NCBI GenBank assembly: GCA_023838465.1
Contig: JAIVEQ010000018.1
Coordinates: forward strand, 1-64,000
Length of the DNA stretch: 64,000 nucleotides
Origin: Candidatus Thiodiazotropha sp.
Lineage (GTDB): Bacteria > Pseudomonadota > Gammaproteobacteria > Chromatiales > Chromatiaceae
Direction: 5' to 3'
Below are positions 1 through 8,920 of this stretch, piece by piece. Made by a program: the position numbers and the translations under genes. The notes beneath the pieces were generated by a model. The model had not been told where the DNA came from. It ran no database searches and saw only the letters and a list, made by a program, of their open reading frames with translations. Every line of letters begins with the position of its first letter. Position 1 is the first letter of the stretch.

Positions 1-441
1 TTCACCCTGTTTGCTGACCAGTACAATTGAGCCACCCAATGCATAGACGGCACAGCTACAATCTCCTGCCGGTGAGGCGCGCAAAAGATTGCCAATGAGT
101 GTGGCACTGTTACGTATTTGCGGTGTGGCAAATATCTTTGCCGACTGCCAAAGCGCTGGATAGTGTTGTTTGACTGCCTTGGAATCGAGAATTTGGGATA
201 TGGTTGCATTTGCACCAATGCGTAATCCTTTTTTCGGATCGAATGAAAGGTATTCCAAATCCGGTATGGCTGAGATGCTCATGGCATATTCAGTTGAAAA
301 GCCAAACTTCATTGCCACCAGGACATCGGTACCGCCGGCAATAGGTATGACGTTATCGCGAAACTCATCAAGGATATCCAGCGCTTCCGAAATGGTGTTC
401 GGTGTCAGAAGCTCGAATTCAGTCAATATACGGGTACTCAT
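1..441 (-). CDS. Molybdenum hydroxylase (xanthine dehydrogenase family) FAD-binding subunit, partial
   Basis: This is the N-terminal 147 residues of a CoxM/XdhB-type FAD subunit; the gene runs off the left edge of the window. The start is ATG at 441-439, preceded by a strong GGAGGA Shine-Dalgarno. The visible part has the family's FAD pyrophosphate-binding segment PIAGGTDVLVAM near residues 33-44, the segment ATPQIRNSATLIGNLLRASPAGD and a conserved Cys shortly after. These subunits pass electrons from the Mo and 2Fe-2S centres of aromatic or N-heterocycle hydroxylases to FAD. The Mo and Fe-S subunits would lie to the left. The neighbouring permease and sulfur-transfer pair fit a purine- or pyridine-like substrate, which is inference. 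The family call is solid; the substrate is unknown. Confidence 0.85.
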   Translation of the reverse strand, partial: MSTRILTEFELLTPNTISEALDILDEFRDNVIPIAGGTDVLVAMKFGFSTEYAMSISAIPDLEYLSFDPKKGLRIGANATISQILDSKAVKQHYPALWQSAKIFATPQIRNSATLIGNLLRASPAGDCSCAVYALGGSIVLVSKQGE

Positions 442-639
442 TTGGATCCTCCGGACCTGTATGTCATGCCAAATAGGTTAGGGCCTGTTATCAAGCCCTA
501 GTTAGTGTCCGTTACTGTTCGACATTTTCAGAGGTTCACTACTTTTGAAAATGGCGCAACATCACATCTCCTATCCCAATTGGCCTTTACACAATTATTA
601 AGAGCGGATCTGTATCGGGACTATGCGAATTGCGCAGGG

Positions 640-657
640 TAGGCACTTTTAATGCAC
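640..657 (+). promoter_or_regulatory. Weak candidate sigma-54 promoter upstream of pntA
   Basis: The sequence TAGGCACTTTTAATGCAC has the invariant GG-N10-GC spacing, a GGCAC -24 core and an ATGC -12 core. It departs from consensus at the first T and at two further positions. It lies about 160 bases before the pntA start codon in the 373-base gap between the divergent Mo-hydroxylase and pntA genes. Nothing else in that gap was recognised apart from a short dyad (TAGGGC/GCCCTA) at 479-500. It is weaker than the -24/-12 sites near the C1 genes. Confidence 0.35.
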
Positions 658-814
658 ATATAATTTTAAGAAGCGATCTCCAATGCTGGACTGAAAACAG
701 GGTTTTTCAGGCCATGCACTGCCAGTCAAGCAATGAACTTGACTGAACAAGACGCTCTCAGAAGGCAATTCTATTGTGGAATCAGGTGAGTATTCATACG
801 TGGAGATGACTTTC

Positions 815-2383
815 ATGATTATCGGTGTGCCAAAGGAGATCCATCCTGGCGAAAAGCGGGTGGCACTGACGCCCTCAGTGGCTCAAAAGTTACAGCAACT
901 AGGATTTACCATTTCAATGGAGAGCGGTGCCGGCCAAGGCGCAAAATTCAGCGATGATGAGTATCGGGATGCTGGTGTGGAGGTGCTGAATGATACAAAG
1001 CGTCTGTGGGCATCCAGCGATATTGTGTTGAAGGTCAGAGCGCCTGAGAGACACCCTGGGCTAACTGTTCATGAAGGCGATCTGCTGGCAGAAGGGAGTA
1101 CATTGGTCAGTTTTATCTGGCCTGCACAGAATGAGCAACTGATGCAGCAGTTGGCTGCACGTAAAGTGACTGTATTGGCCATGGACTCGATTCCGCGTAT
1201 CTCCCGAGCCCAGAAAATGGATGCCTTGAGTTCGATGGCTAATATCGCAGGTTATCGAGCCGTTGTGGAGGCCGCCAACTATTTTGGGCGCTTTTTTACC
1301 GGACAGATCACCGCAGCGGGGAAGGTGCCGCCTGCCAAAGTTTTGATTATCGGAGCCGGTGTGGCTGGTTTGTCAGCTATTGGCGCTGCCGGAAGTATGG
1401 GTGCCATCGTACGTGCTTTCGACACTCGACCTGAGGTTAAGGAGCAGGTCGAAAGCATGGGAGCCGAGTTTCTGGAATTGGAATTTACCGAAGAGGGTGA
1501 TGGCGAAGGGGGTTATGCGAAAGTAATGAGCAAGGCCTTTATCGAAGCGGAAATGGCCTTGTTTCATGAACAGGCTAAAGAGGTGGATATCATCATCACC
1601 ACGGCCCTGATTCCAGGAAAACCGGCACCAACACTGATTACTGCCGATATGGTCAAGTCGATGAGGGATGGCAGTGTTGTTGTGGATCTCGCCTCAGAGC
1701 AGGGTGGAAACTGTGAACTGATAGAACCGGGAGAAGTGGTAGAACGGCATGGTGTGACCCTGATCGGTCACATGGATCTTCCGAGCAGACTGGCCACTCA
1801 ATCGAGTCAACTCTATTCCAGCAACTTGAGTCATCTTCTCACTGACCTGACGCCAGGAAAGGATGGAGAGCTTGTAGTGGATATGGACGATGAAGCGATC
1901 CGTGGCGCTACGGTTATCAAGGATGGCAAGATTACCTGGCCGCCACCGCCCCCCAAGCTTTCTGCCGCAACTACAAAAACAAAGCCTGCTGCCGCGACAA
2001 TTGTACCCATTAGTGACACACAATCCAGCAACAGCAAGGGGCAAAATACGCTGATAGGGATTGCAGCAGCACTTCTGGCAGTGCTTGGTATGGGAGCGGT
2101 TGCACCGGCATCCTTTCTATCCCATTTCATCGTTTTTGTACTGGCTTGTTTTGTGGGTTGGCAGGTGATTTGGGCAGTTAAACCGGCATTGCATACCCCT
2201 TTGATGAGTGTCACCAATGCGATCAGCGGCATCATAGTGATTGGCGCGGTATTGCAGGCAGGCTCCAGCAACCACTTAGTGATGTTACTGGCCGTATTCG
2301 CAGTGCTGATTGCTTCTATCAATATCGTGGGTGGGTTTTTAGTAACTCAGCGAATGCTCAAAATGTTTAGTAGAGAGAGTTGA
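815..2383 (+). CDS. pntA: NAD(P) transhydrogenase, alpha subunit
   Basis: This is the alpha subunit of the proton-translocating transhydrogenase, which makes NADPH from NADH using the proton gradient at the inner membrane. The 522-residue protein starts [20 protein letters not shown] and carries the NAD(H)-binding domain I with the [18 protein letters not shown] Rossmann motif near residue 178. A Pro/Ala-rich linker and about four C-terminal membrane segments follow, so it is the fused E. coli-type alpha (510 residues in E. coli). ATG at 815 is chosen because it has a GGAGATGAC Shine-Dalgarno and starts at the family N-terminus; a GTG at 776 is possible but less likely. The pntB start follows within 3 bases. 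Next to F420 genes it may supply reductant, which is inference. Confidence 0.96.
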   Translation: MIIGVPKEIHPGEKRVALTPSVAQKLQQLGFTISMESGAGQGAKFSDDEYRDAGVEVLNDTKRLWASSDIVLKVRAPERHPGLTVHEGDLLAEGSTLVSFIWPAQNEQLMQQLAARKVTVLAMDSIPRISRAQKMDALSSMANIAGYRAVVEAANYFGRFFTGQITAAGKVPPAKVLIIGAGVAGLSAIGAAGSMGAIVRAFDTRPEVKEQVESMGAEFLELEFTEEGDGEGGYAKVMSKAFIEAEMALFHEQAKEVDIIITTALIPGKPAPTLITADMVKSMRDGSVVVDLASEQGGNCELIEPGEVVERHGVTLIGHMDLPSRLATQSSQLYSSNLSHLLTDLTPGKDGELVVDMDDEAIRGATVIKDGKITWPPPPPKLSAATTKTKPAAATIVPISDTQSSNSKGQNTLIGIAAALLAVLGMGAVAPASFLSHFIVFVLACFVGWQVIWAVKPALHTPLMSVTNAISGIIVIGAVLQAGSSNHLVMLLAVFAVLIASINIVGGFLVTQRMLKMFSRES

Positions 2384-2385
2384 TC

Positions 2386-3771
2386 ATGAATGCAGGTGTT
2401 ATGACGTCGGCCTATATTGCGGCCAGTGTGTTGTTTATCCTCAGCCTGGGTGGTTTAAGCCATCAAGAAACTGCAAAACGTGGCAACCTGTATGGCATGC
2501 TGGGTATGGCAATCGCTATCGTTGCCACGATAGGCAGTGGGATTGGCGGTTTGCAGTGGATTCTGGTTGCGATGGTGATTGGCGGTGCTGTTGGCTCCCT
2601 GTTCGCTGCCAGGGTGCAGATGACCTCCATGCCGGAGTTGGTAGCGATAATGCACAGCTTTGTCGGGTTAGCCGCCGTTTTGGTGGGCTATGGCAGCTTC
2701 CTGGACCCCGTTGAAGGGATGAGTCAGAAAGAGCACCTGTTTCACGGAGCCGAAATATATTTAGGTATCTTTATCGGTGCTGTGACCTTCAGTGGATCGG
2801 TGATTGCTTTTGGCAAGTTACACGGCATGATTCACAGTAAACCCCTTGCATTGCCTGCCAGACATTGGCTCAATCTCGCCGGATTACTGGCTTGTGTCTG
2901 GCTGGGTATAGAGTTTCTAAATGCCCAAAATATTCAGGCGGCATTACTGCCGTTGGGAATCATGACTGTCATTGCGCTGTTATTTGGAATCCATATGGTA
3001 ATGGCAATTGGCGGCGCAGACATGCCGGTGGTGATTTCCATGCTCAACAGCTATTCGGGCTGGGCGGCAGCTGCGGCCGGATTTATGCTCTCAAATGACT
3101 TGCTAATCGTTACCGGCGCCCTGGTTGGGTCGAGTGGAGCCATTCTCAGTTACATCATGTGCCAGGCAATGAACCGGAATTTCTTCAGCGTTATCATGGG
3201 TGGTTTCGGTAGTGCCGGTGCAGTGGATACTACTGTTGAAGAGGGCGAAATTCAGCCAACTTCAGCGATTGAAGTGGCAGAACTCCTGGACAACGCAGAG
3301 AATGTCATTATCGTGCCCGGTTATGGAATGGCCGTTGCGCATGCCCAGCATACAGTCTCAGCAGTTACCCATGCATTGCGCAAGAAAGGGGTTAATGTAA
3401 GGTTTGCCATTCATCCCGTGGCAGGACGTATGTCGGGACATATGAATGTACTACTGGCTGAGGCGAAAGTGCCTTATGACATCGTTATGGAAATGGATGA
3501 GATAAACCAGGACTTCCTGAATGCCGACGTGGTTCTGGTGATTGGTGCTAACGATATCGTCAATCCATCTGCCCTGGAAAATCCGAATAGCCCGATTGCC
3601 GGTATGCCGGTGCTGGAGGTGTGGAATGCCAAGCGTACCGTGGTGCTAAAGCGATCCATGGCGACAGGCTATGCAGGTGTTGAGAACCCACTTTTCTTTC
3701 GCGATAACACCCATATGCTTTTCGGTGATGCGCGTGAAAGCGTAGACACCGTGCTTAAGCAAGTGGCCTGA
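2386..3771 (+). CDS. pntB: NAD(P) transhydrogenase, beta subunit
   Basis: This is the membrane and NADP(H)-binding subunit partnering PntA. It has 461 residues, close to the usual 460-465. The N-terminal two thirds are a series of hydrophobic membrane helices. The C-terminal domain III carries the NADP-binding [15 protein letters not shown] motif and later [19 protein letters not shown] and [14 protein letters not shown], all typical of PntB. The ATG at 2386 follows the pntA stop (2381-2383) and an AGAGAGAG purine run, so translation is probably coupled. The two genes form one operon that probably continues into the small YdhR-like gene after a 29-base gap. Confidence 0.96.
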   Translation: MNAGVMTSAYIAASVLFILSLGGLSHQETAKRGNLYGMLGMAIAIVATIGSGIGGLQWILVAMVIGGAVGSLFAARVQMTSMPELVAIMHSFVGLAAVLVGYGSFLDPVEGMSQKEHLFHGAEIYLGIFIGAVTFSGSVIAFGKLHGMIHSKPLALPARHWLNLAGLLACVWLGIEFLNAQNIQAALLPLGIMTVIALLFGIHMVMAIGGADMPVVISMLNSYSGWAAAAAGFMLSNDLLIVTGALVGSSGAILSYIMCQAMNRNFFSVIMGGFGSAGAVDTTVEEGEIQPTSAIEVAELLDNAENVIIVPGYGMAVAHAQHTVSAVTHALRKKGVNVRFAIHPVAGRMSGHMNVLLAEAKVPYDIVMEMDEINQDFLNADVVLVIGANDIVNPSALENPNSPIAGMPVLEVWNAKRTVVLKRSMATGYAGVENPLFFRDNTHMLFGDARESVDTVLKQVA

Positions 3772-3800
3772 TATCGTGTGATACACCAGGGAGAAGTCGA

Positions 3801-4106
3801 ATGCTGACATTGCTACGCATAGAGTTTCCATTTTCAGGTCCCTTTGGTCTTACACTCTTGCAAGAAATGAGGGGGCTTGCCTCTTCAATAGCTGATGAGC
3901 CGGGGCTGATCTGGAAGATATGGACTGAGAATGCCGATGAAAATATGGCTGGGGGTATCTACCTTTTCCGGGATCAGGTATCAGCCAGCCGCTATACTGA
4001 AATGCATTGTGCCAGACTGGCTGAGTTCGGTTTGACAGGAATCGACGCCAAGCAGTTCCAAGTAAACGAGGGTTTGACGGCACTAACACGAGGCCCATTG
4101 GAATAA
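3801..4106 (+). CDS. YdhR-family putative monooxygenase
   Basis: This small 101-residue protein matches the YdhR family of dimeric ferredoxin-like alpha/beta barrel proteins. Visible landmarks are an N-terminal strand (LLRIEFPFSGPFG), the central GLIWKIWTENADENMAGGIYLF segment and a C-terminal TRGPL tail. Members often sit with aromatic or purine-type catabolic genes, but their reaction is mostly unproven. It starts at ATG 3801 with an AGGGAGA Shine-Dalgarno and lies between pntB and the NCS1 permease, 17 bases before the latter, so it is likely co-transcribed with both. The family is recognised with good confidence, the function is not. Confidence 0.8.
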   Translation: MLTLLRIEFPFSGPFGLTLLQEMRGLASSIADEPGLIWKIWTENADENMAGGIYLFRDQVSASRYTEMHCARLAEFGLTGIDAKQFQVNEGLTALTRGPLE

Positions 4107-4123
4107 GCCATAAAGGGGGTGCC

Positions 4124-5521
4124 ATGAATACCGGTCTGTCTGACAAGATGGAGGATCATGCCCTGGAGTCGGTTCCCGAGGCGGCTCGTAAGGGTTGGTT
4201 GCAGATAAGCTGGAACACGGCCGGTCTCGTAACCACACTAGTGATGTTGTTCTTCGGCGCATTGGTCTGTTTTGTTGCCGGGGTCAAGATAGCCTTAATG
4301 GCAGGTTTATCCGCATTCATCATAGGCAATGTGATCGCTTGGTTGATTGCTCGTGTAACCTATGCAACGGGTTTTTCAAACACGCTGATCACACGAAAAT
4401 ATGGACTGGGTGTACGTGGCTCCGTACTGGCTTCACTGATTTTCGGTTTTCTGATCATCGGTTTCCTGGCACTGGAAAATGCTTTGCTATATCGGGGCGT
4501 GATCTTTTTTTTCGATCTGGACAACAATCTGTTCAACCAGATTTTCATCTATGGCCTCTTTACCATCAGCTGGATCTTGCTGACCGCTTTTGGTTTCGAC
4601 TTAGTCTCCCGGGTCTCTTCTGTCATGTTGGTCGGCTTTCTGGTGGTATTGTTTTGGGTCATCATAGACATCGTCAGTGGAGCAGAACGTAGTGTCTCGG
4701 AACTTATGCTGTTTGAAAGTCAATTTCCGCCTGATCTGTTGACACGAATGGGTGTTCGTTCGGATCTGGATAAGTTTGTTTTTGGACTGAATATTCTGGT
4801 AGGTCCTGCCTGTGCACTTGCATTGAATACCGCGGATTTCGGTCGTTATGGAAAATCGCCTACCCATATCGGCATTGCAGCATCGGTTGGCATCGGTTTT
4901 CAATCCTTGATTATGATGATCGTGGGGGGTGTATTGATGTTTGCCGGTAGTGACATCATGCTGGAACACTATACAACCGTGCAAGGCATGTCTGCCCAAG
5001 AGGCGCCCAGACAGGTGTTGAAGAATCCCGACAGTATCGCAGCAACTTTTATGGTTTTTGCCGGCGCTACCGGATTCATTTTGATGTTTCTTGCACAAGC
5101 CAAGGCGCAGGTGTTGAACGCTTACAGCTCATCGCTTTGTTTGAGCAATATGTCCGATGCACTGCTAGGTTGGCGTCCGGGAAGATTAGCATTTGTAGTG
5201 CTGGCTAATGTCATCGCATTGTTGATGCTGTATGGCCATATTCTGGAACTGGTAGAACAATGGATAAAGCTATTGGGTGTTCTGCTCAGTGCCTTATCCA
5301 GTGTGATCATAATGGACTACTTTGTTGTCGCTAAACGGGTAGGAGAAAGTGATCAGGTAGAACAGATAAACTGGGCTGGAGTGATCAGTCTGGTAACAGC
5401 GGTTGTATTGGCCCATTGGGTATTAAAACCCTGGCAGCCTATCGAAGTGCTTAGTTCGATTGCAACTGTTGCAGTGCTCTATCCTGTATTACGTCTGTGG
5501 CTTTTGCGGCCCAGGGGATAA
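4124..5521 (+). CDS. NCS1-family (purine-cytosine-type) permease
   Basis: A 465-residue inner-membrane transporter of the nucleobase-cation-symport-1 family (CodB-like). About twelve hydrophobic segments are visible, starting after a 30-residue cytoplasmic tail with ESVPEAARKGWLQISWNTAG, the usual entry to helix 1 in this family. Family members import cytosine, purines, hydantoins, allantoin or related N-heterocycles by symport with protons or sodium. Which of these applies cannot be read from the sequence. The start ATG at 4124 has an AAGGGGGTG Shine-Dalgarno. Its position beside Mo-hydroxylase, M20 hydrolase and PuuE-like genes suggests that it imports the substrate of this island. Confidence 0.88.
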   Translation: MNTGLSDKMEDHALESVPEAARKGWLQISWNTAGLVTTLVMLFFGALVCFVAGVKIALMAGLSAFIIGNVIAWLIARVTYATGFSNTLITRKYGLGVRGSVLASLIFGFLIIGFLALENALLYRGVIFFFDLDNNLFNQIFIYGLFTISWILLTAFGFDLVSRVSSVMLVGFLVVLFWVIIDIVSGAERSVSELMLFESQFPPDLLTRMGVRSDLDKFVFGLNILVGPACALALNTADFGRYGKSPTHIGIAASVGIGFQSLIMMIVGGVLMFAGSDIMLEHYTTVQGMSAQEAPRQVLKNPDSIAATFMVFAGATGFILMFLAQAKAQVLNAYSSSLCLSNMSDALLGWRPGRLAFVVLANVIALLMLYGHILELVEQWIKLLGVLLSALSSVIIMDYFVVAKRVGESDQVEQINWAGVISLVTAVVLAHWVLKPWQPIEVLSSIATVAVLYPVLRLWLLRPRG

Positions 5522-5539
5522 CCCATCAGACATTTCCAC

Positions 5540-5968
5540 CTAAGTCCGACAGACTCCTAGCGCTTGAGTGAGCGCTTTGAAGGGTAGCAAGACACACTCA
5601 TAGCGGCTCTTGTGACCATGTACCGGCTTGAATACCGACAGTCCGCGCCACTGATGATGAGTAGGCTCCTCTCCCTCTTTCAGCAACCTTTCCAGTTCGG
5701 TTTGAGCGATAGCAATCTCGGTCAGTTGTTTACCGGGAGTATCGCGCCCAATCAAGGATGCGGTGGCGCGACACAGGGCACAACCCTGTACCTCATGGGC
5801 CAGTTCAGTCAACGTGCCGCTGTCGTCCCAGGTTACCTCGATAATGACCCGGTCACCACAGAGTGGATTGTCGAGTTGAACGCGGGCGCGGGGATGCTGC
5901 AACTGCCCGCTTCCAGTTGCATCTCGTGCCAATGCCATGATTGGATCAGCATATATGGGGTTGTTCAA
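5540..5968 (-). CDS. SufU/IscU-type Fe-S scaffold or sulfur acceptor protein
   Basis: A 142-residue NifU-N/SufU-like protein that accepts persulfide sulfur from a cysteine desulfurase and helps assemble Fe-S clusters or pass sulfur on. The three conserved cysteines appear as NPLCGD, GCALCRATAS and a later YECVLLPF, as in SufU, and the C-terminus has the usual LPFKAL run. Its start overlaps the end of the upstream sufS-like gene by 4 bases (ATGA), so the two are translationally coupled. A role in sulfuration of the neighbouring Mo hydroxylase or in maturing its 2Fe-2S clusters is inference from position. A housekeeping Suf role is the alternative. Confidence 0.86.
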   Translation of the reverse strand: MNNPIYADPIMALARDATGSGQLQHPRARVQLDNPLCGDRVIIEVTWDDSGTLTELAHEVQGCALCRATASLIGRDTPGKQLTEIAIAQTELERLLKEGEEPTHHQWRGLSVFKPVHGHKSRYECVLLPFKALTQALGVCRT

Positions 5969-7212
5969 ATCAATATCCTCTGTGCCTCTTCAATCGCAAG
6001 CAATAAGGCATCTATGTCTGTTTCATCGTTGTAGAGCGCCAGGCTGGCGCGGGTGGTTCCCATTAAACCAAAAAACCTCATCAAGGGTTCTGCGCAGTGG
6101 TGCCCTCCGCGTACAGCGATGCCTCTATCGGCAAAGATTTGGGATAAGTCATGGGGGTGGACCTTAGCCAGATCCAGCGAAATCAAACTGAGGCGTTGAT
6201 AAAGATCACCGGGGCCAATCAGCTTAATGCCTGGAATACTGTTCAAGCCATCGAGCAGATGACCAGTCAGGTGTTTTAAGTGTGATTCCACTGCTTTCAA
6301 ATCAAGTTCCATGAGCCATGCAGCAGCGGCAGCCAGGCCAACTGCCTGAGCTATCGCTGGTGTGCCTGGTTCGAGTCGAGCAGGAAGTTCGGCGGGTTCA
6401 AAGCTATCGATTGTCACCCTGTGCACCATGCCACCACCTCCAAATGGAGGGGTTAGTTTTTCCAGTAGATCACGACGTCCCCAAAGCAGGCCTATGCCGG
6501 TGGGACCAAACATTTTATGTCCGGACAGTGCGTAGAAATCTACACCTAGGGCGTTAATGTCGAGAGGACCGTGTTGCGCCATCTGGGCACCATCGAGCAT
6601 TACGGCAGCATCCACAGAATGGGCGGCATCGATCAAAGGCCCCAGCTCGGTTACCGCACCGGTGACATTAGAGGCATGAGTGACTGCAACGAGACGACAA
6701 CGTTCAGTCACCAGTCTGTGAAGCGATCTCATGTCGATGCGGCCGTCTGCCGTCAGGGGTAAGAGACGTAGTTTTACGCCTGTGCGTCTGGAAAGGATCT
6801 GCCAGGGCAGCAGGTTGCTGTGATGTTCAGCCAGAGACAGCAGAATCTCATCCCCCTCCTTCAGATCAACCGCGTAGGCATTTGCGAGTAGGTTAATAGC
6901 GCCTGTGGTACCGGAGGTGAAGATAATTTCAGAATCATCCTGTGCACCTAAATATTGGGCGAGCCTATTGCGGGCCTGGTTGTACGCTTCGGTAGCCGCT
7001 TCTGCCAGTGGATATATGCCCCGGGAAATATTGGCACGAGATTGACACTCATGTTGATCGACAGCTTGAATGACAGCCGTGGGACATTGGGTTGTGGCTG
7101 CGTTATCCAGGTAGCGAAGCTGCGGGTGTGATGAGAATATCGGGAACTGTTTTTTGACTTCAGCAGGATCAAAAGCCGTTGCATCTGGTTTTGTCATTTG
7201 CATATCAATCAT
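5965..7212 (-). CDS. sufS: Cysteine desulfurase, SufS type
   Basis: A 415-residue PLP enzyme that takes sulfur from L-cysteine and gives alanine and an enzyme persulfide. Visible landmarks are YLDNAATTQCP at the N-terminus, EHHSNLLPWQ, the cofactor lysine in LSGHKMFGPTGIGLLWG, and the catalytic Cys in RGGHHCAEPLM, which marks the SufS (group II) subfamily. It is first in a two-gene operon with the SufU-like gene. ATG codons at 7212, 7203 and 7197 are all possible starts; no clear Shine-Dalgarno decides between them. Group II desulfurases are known to serve both Suf Fe-S assembly and sulfuration of Mo cofactor enzymes. The location beside a Mo hydroxylase makes the latter worth considering. 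Confidence 0.93.
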   Translation of the reverse strand: MIDMQMTKPDATAFDPAEVKKQFPIFSSHPQLRYLDNAATTQCPTAVIQAVDQHECQSRANISRGIYPLAEAATEAYNQARNRLAQYLGAQDDSEIIFTSGTTGAINLLANAYAVDLKEGDEILLSLAEHHSNLLPWQILSRRTGVKLRLLPLTADGRIDMRSLHRLVTERCRLVAVTHASNVTGAVTELGPLIDAAHSVDAAVMLDGAQMAQHGPLDINALGVDFYALSGHKMFGPTGIGLLWGRRDLLEKLTPPFGGGGMVHRVTIDSFEPAELPARLEPGTPAIAQAVGLAAAAAWLMELDLKAVESHLKHLTGHLLDGLNSIPGIKLIGPGDLYQRLSLISLDLAKVHPHDLSQIFADRGIAVRGGHHCAEPLMRFFGLMGTTRASLALYNDETDIDALLLAIEEAQRILI

Positions 7213-7546
7213 TTCGGGTCATTGGCCAGGTTTATACTGAAACAATCATACAGTTGAAAAGGTATTTGGGCAGTTGTTATGTACCGTTTTTTTTTCATTG
7301 CGTGGTACGCCCGCTTTCCGTGTTAAGCGTTGTAAGTATGGCCAATTCTAGGGTTGTTACAAAGGGAACTTTCGCTATCGTAATAGGGCTCCAGCTATTT
7401 GCGCTTACAGTCAATCAATCACTCTTTCAGGGGCAAGAACCGGTTTCCCTTGAAGTTTCTAATATTTGCAACGAAGTTCATTAGTCAAGTATATCGCTGT
7501 GCTGTAGCTGTGGTCGGCGATTAATCACAGATCCTAGGAGAACCCA
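7213..7546. other. Intergenic region between divergent sufS-like and LLM genes
   Basis: These 334 bases separate divergent genes and must hold both promoters. No gene with a convincing start, family motif or codon pattern was recognised. No -24/-12 promoter with GG-N10-GC spacing was found here. A GGAG-type Shine-Dalgarno (TAGGAG) ends the region just before the LLM gene. Confidence 0.5.
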
Positions 7547-8644
7547 ATGAGTGCAACTGTGAGCCCAAAGGTGGGTGTCATCTTCAAGTCCTATGAGCCC
7601 TTGTCCTCGATGCAGGCCTATGCACGACAGACTGAAGCCTCGAATATGAACGGTGGGTTCTGGATAGCGGAAGCCTATCACTGGTTTCGCCAATACGGGT
7701 TGGAAGCGCGAGGCTGTTTTACTACCTTGGCGGCAGTATCCATGGTCACAGAAAAGATACCTGTAGGTCTGGGTATTACATCACCTTATATGCGTCACCC
7801 TACTATTCAGGCCTCTGAGGCCGCTGCCATTGATGAGTTATCAAATGGTCGCTTCATCATGGGCATAGGTGTTGGCAAGGTAGGTATCGAATATCTGGAG
7901 TATGACATCGATGCTATGAAACCGGTTCCCGTACATCGTGAATCGATTGAGATCATGCGAAAGGTATGGAGTGGTGAACAGTACGAGTACGAAGGTAAGT
8001 TGTTCAAATCCTCAATGCCTGAATACGATAGAGCTGGCGATGGCTTGCGTACTGATATACCCATCTATGTCGGTGCGACAGGGCCATTTATGCAGAGGCT
8101 TGCAGGTAAGGAGAGCGACGGCATGTTGCTGGCAGGTCTGACATCACCTGTATTTGTCAAATACGCCATCGATAATATGCAACAGGGCGCCAAGACGGTT
8201 GGTCGTAAAGTGCCCACTGATTTTCCTGTGGGCGGCGTTATACTCTGCTCCTGTTCAGAAGACGGTGATAAGGCGCGAGATGCCACTCGCAGTTACACCG
8301 GCACTTATGTTGTCAACAAGATCCGTAACATCAAAAACGATGTCATCCTGGCAGGATCCGGACTACCGGATTCCGCTTGGGATCCATTCCGCAAAGCCAT
8401 TGCAGAGGGTACACAGGATAATGTGACTCATCTGGTTACCGACGAGATGATGCGCAACTTTACGGTTATCTCGGGAAATCCGGATGATTGCCTGGAGATC
8501 ACCCAGGAGTTGGTGGATGCCGGCCTGAATCTTCCTCTATTGGAGGTGGTGGGTGATGACGAAGCGGATAACCTCGAGACCATTCGTCTGATGGGTGAGC
8601 ATGTTGTACCTAGATTGAAATCAGGTCCCTCTGCTGCAGAATGA
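7547..8644 (+). CDS. LLM-class oxidoreductase, probably F420-dependent
   Basis: A 365-residue TIM-barrel protein of the luciferase-like monooxygenase superfamily. It shows the typical block VGLGITSPYMRHPTIQASEAAAIDELSNGRFIMGIGVGK, close in pattern to F420-dependent members such as Mer and the F420-dependent glucose-6-phosphate dehydrogenases, and later PIYVGATGPFMQRLAG. Family members use either reduced FMN (monooxygenases such as RutA) or F420. The FO synthase gene 2.5 kb downstream makes F420 the more likely cofactor here, which is inference. The start ATG at 7547 has a TAGGAG Shine-Dalgarno. It could catalyse ring reduction or oxidation in the substrate pathway of this island. The reaction is unknown. 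Confidence 0.85.
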   Translation: MSATVSPKVGVIFKSYEPLSSMQAYARQTEASNMNGGFWIAEAYHWFRQYGLEARGCFTTLAAVSMVTEKIPVGLGITSPYMRHPTIQASEAAAIDELSNGRFIMGIGVGKVGIEYLEYDIDAMKPVPVHRESIEIMRKVWSGEQYEYEGKLFKSSMPEYDRAGDGLRTDIPIYVGATGPFMQRLAGKESDGMLLAGLTSPVFVKYAIDNMQQGAKTVGRKVPTDFPVGGVILCSCSEDGDKARDATRSYTGTYVVNKIRNIKNDVILAGSGLPDSAWDPFRKAIAEGTQDNVTHLVTDEMMRNFTVISGNPDDCLEITQELVDAGLNLPLLEVVGDDEADNLETIRLMGEHVVPRLKSGPSAAE

Positions 8645-8783
8645 TCTGTCACGCTCTTCGCAATCAATGCATTAAATTATGAACGGCCTGATGGATTCTT
8701 CACTGGATTATTGTATGACCGACTGACTAATTCTGGTTGTGTGAAGAGCCTGCGAAAACTCAGTTTGAGATGCAGTATAAACA

Positions 8784-8814
8784 GGTCGATCGAAAGATGT
8801 GATTTCGATCGGCC
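8784..8814 (+). terminator. Stable hairpin between LLM and FAH-family genes
   Basis: The arms GGTCGATCGAAA (8784-8795) and TTTCGATCGGCC (8803-8814) pair over 12 positions with one G-U pair and a 7-base loop. No T-run follows, so it may be a processing or attenuation structure rather than a classic terminator. It sits in the 276-base gap after the LLM gene, where no gene was recognised. Confidence 0.45.
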
Positions 8815-8920
8815 TCACACTCAATGACCTGCCGAGTCAATAATTGGCGTTGTTTCCTTGTAACGCGGGATTTCATCAACAACCCTTGAATTCCCTAAGT
8901 AGCTTGAGGTAGATCGAATC

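Noticed and set aside
4195-4692. Long alternative-frame open stretch inside the NCS1 permease gene
   Set aside because: It is inside a clearly coding gene in another frame with no start signal; it is a by-product of the composition.
7179-7484. 101-codon plus-strand frame spanning the sufS start and the gap
   Set aside because: It starts inside the sufS-like gene on the other strand, has no recognisable protein family or ribosome-binding site.
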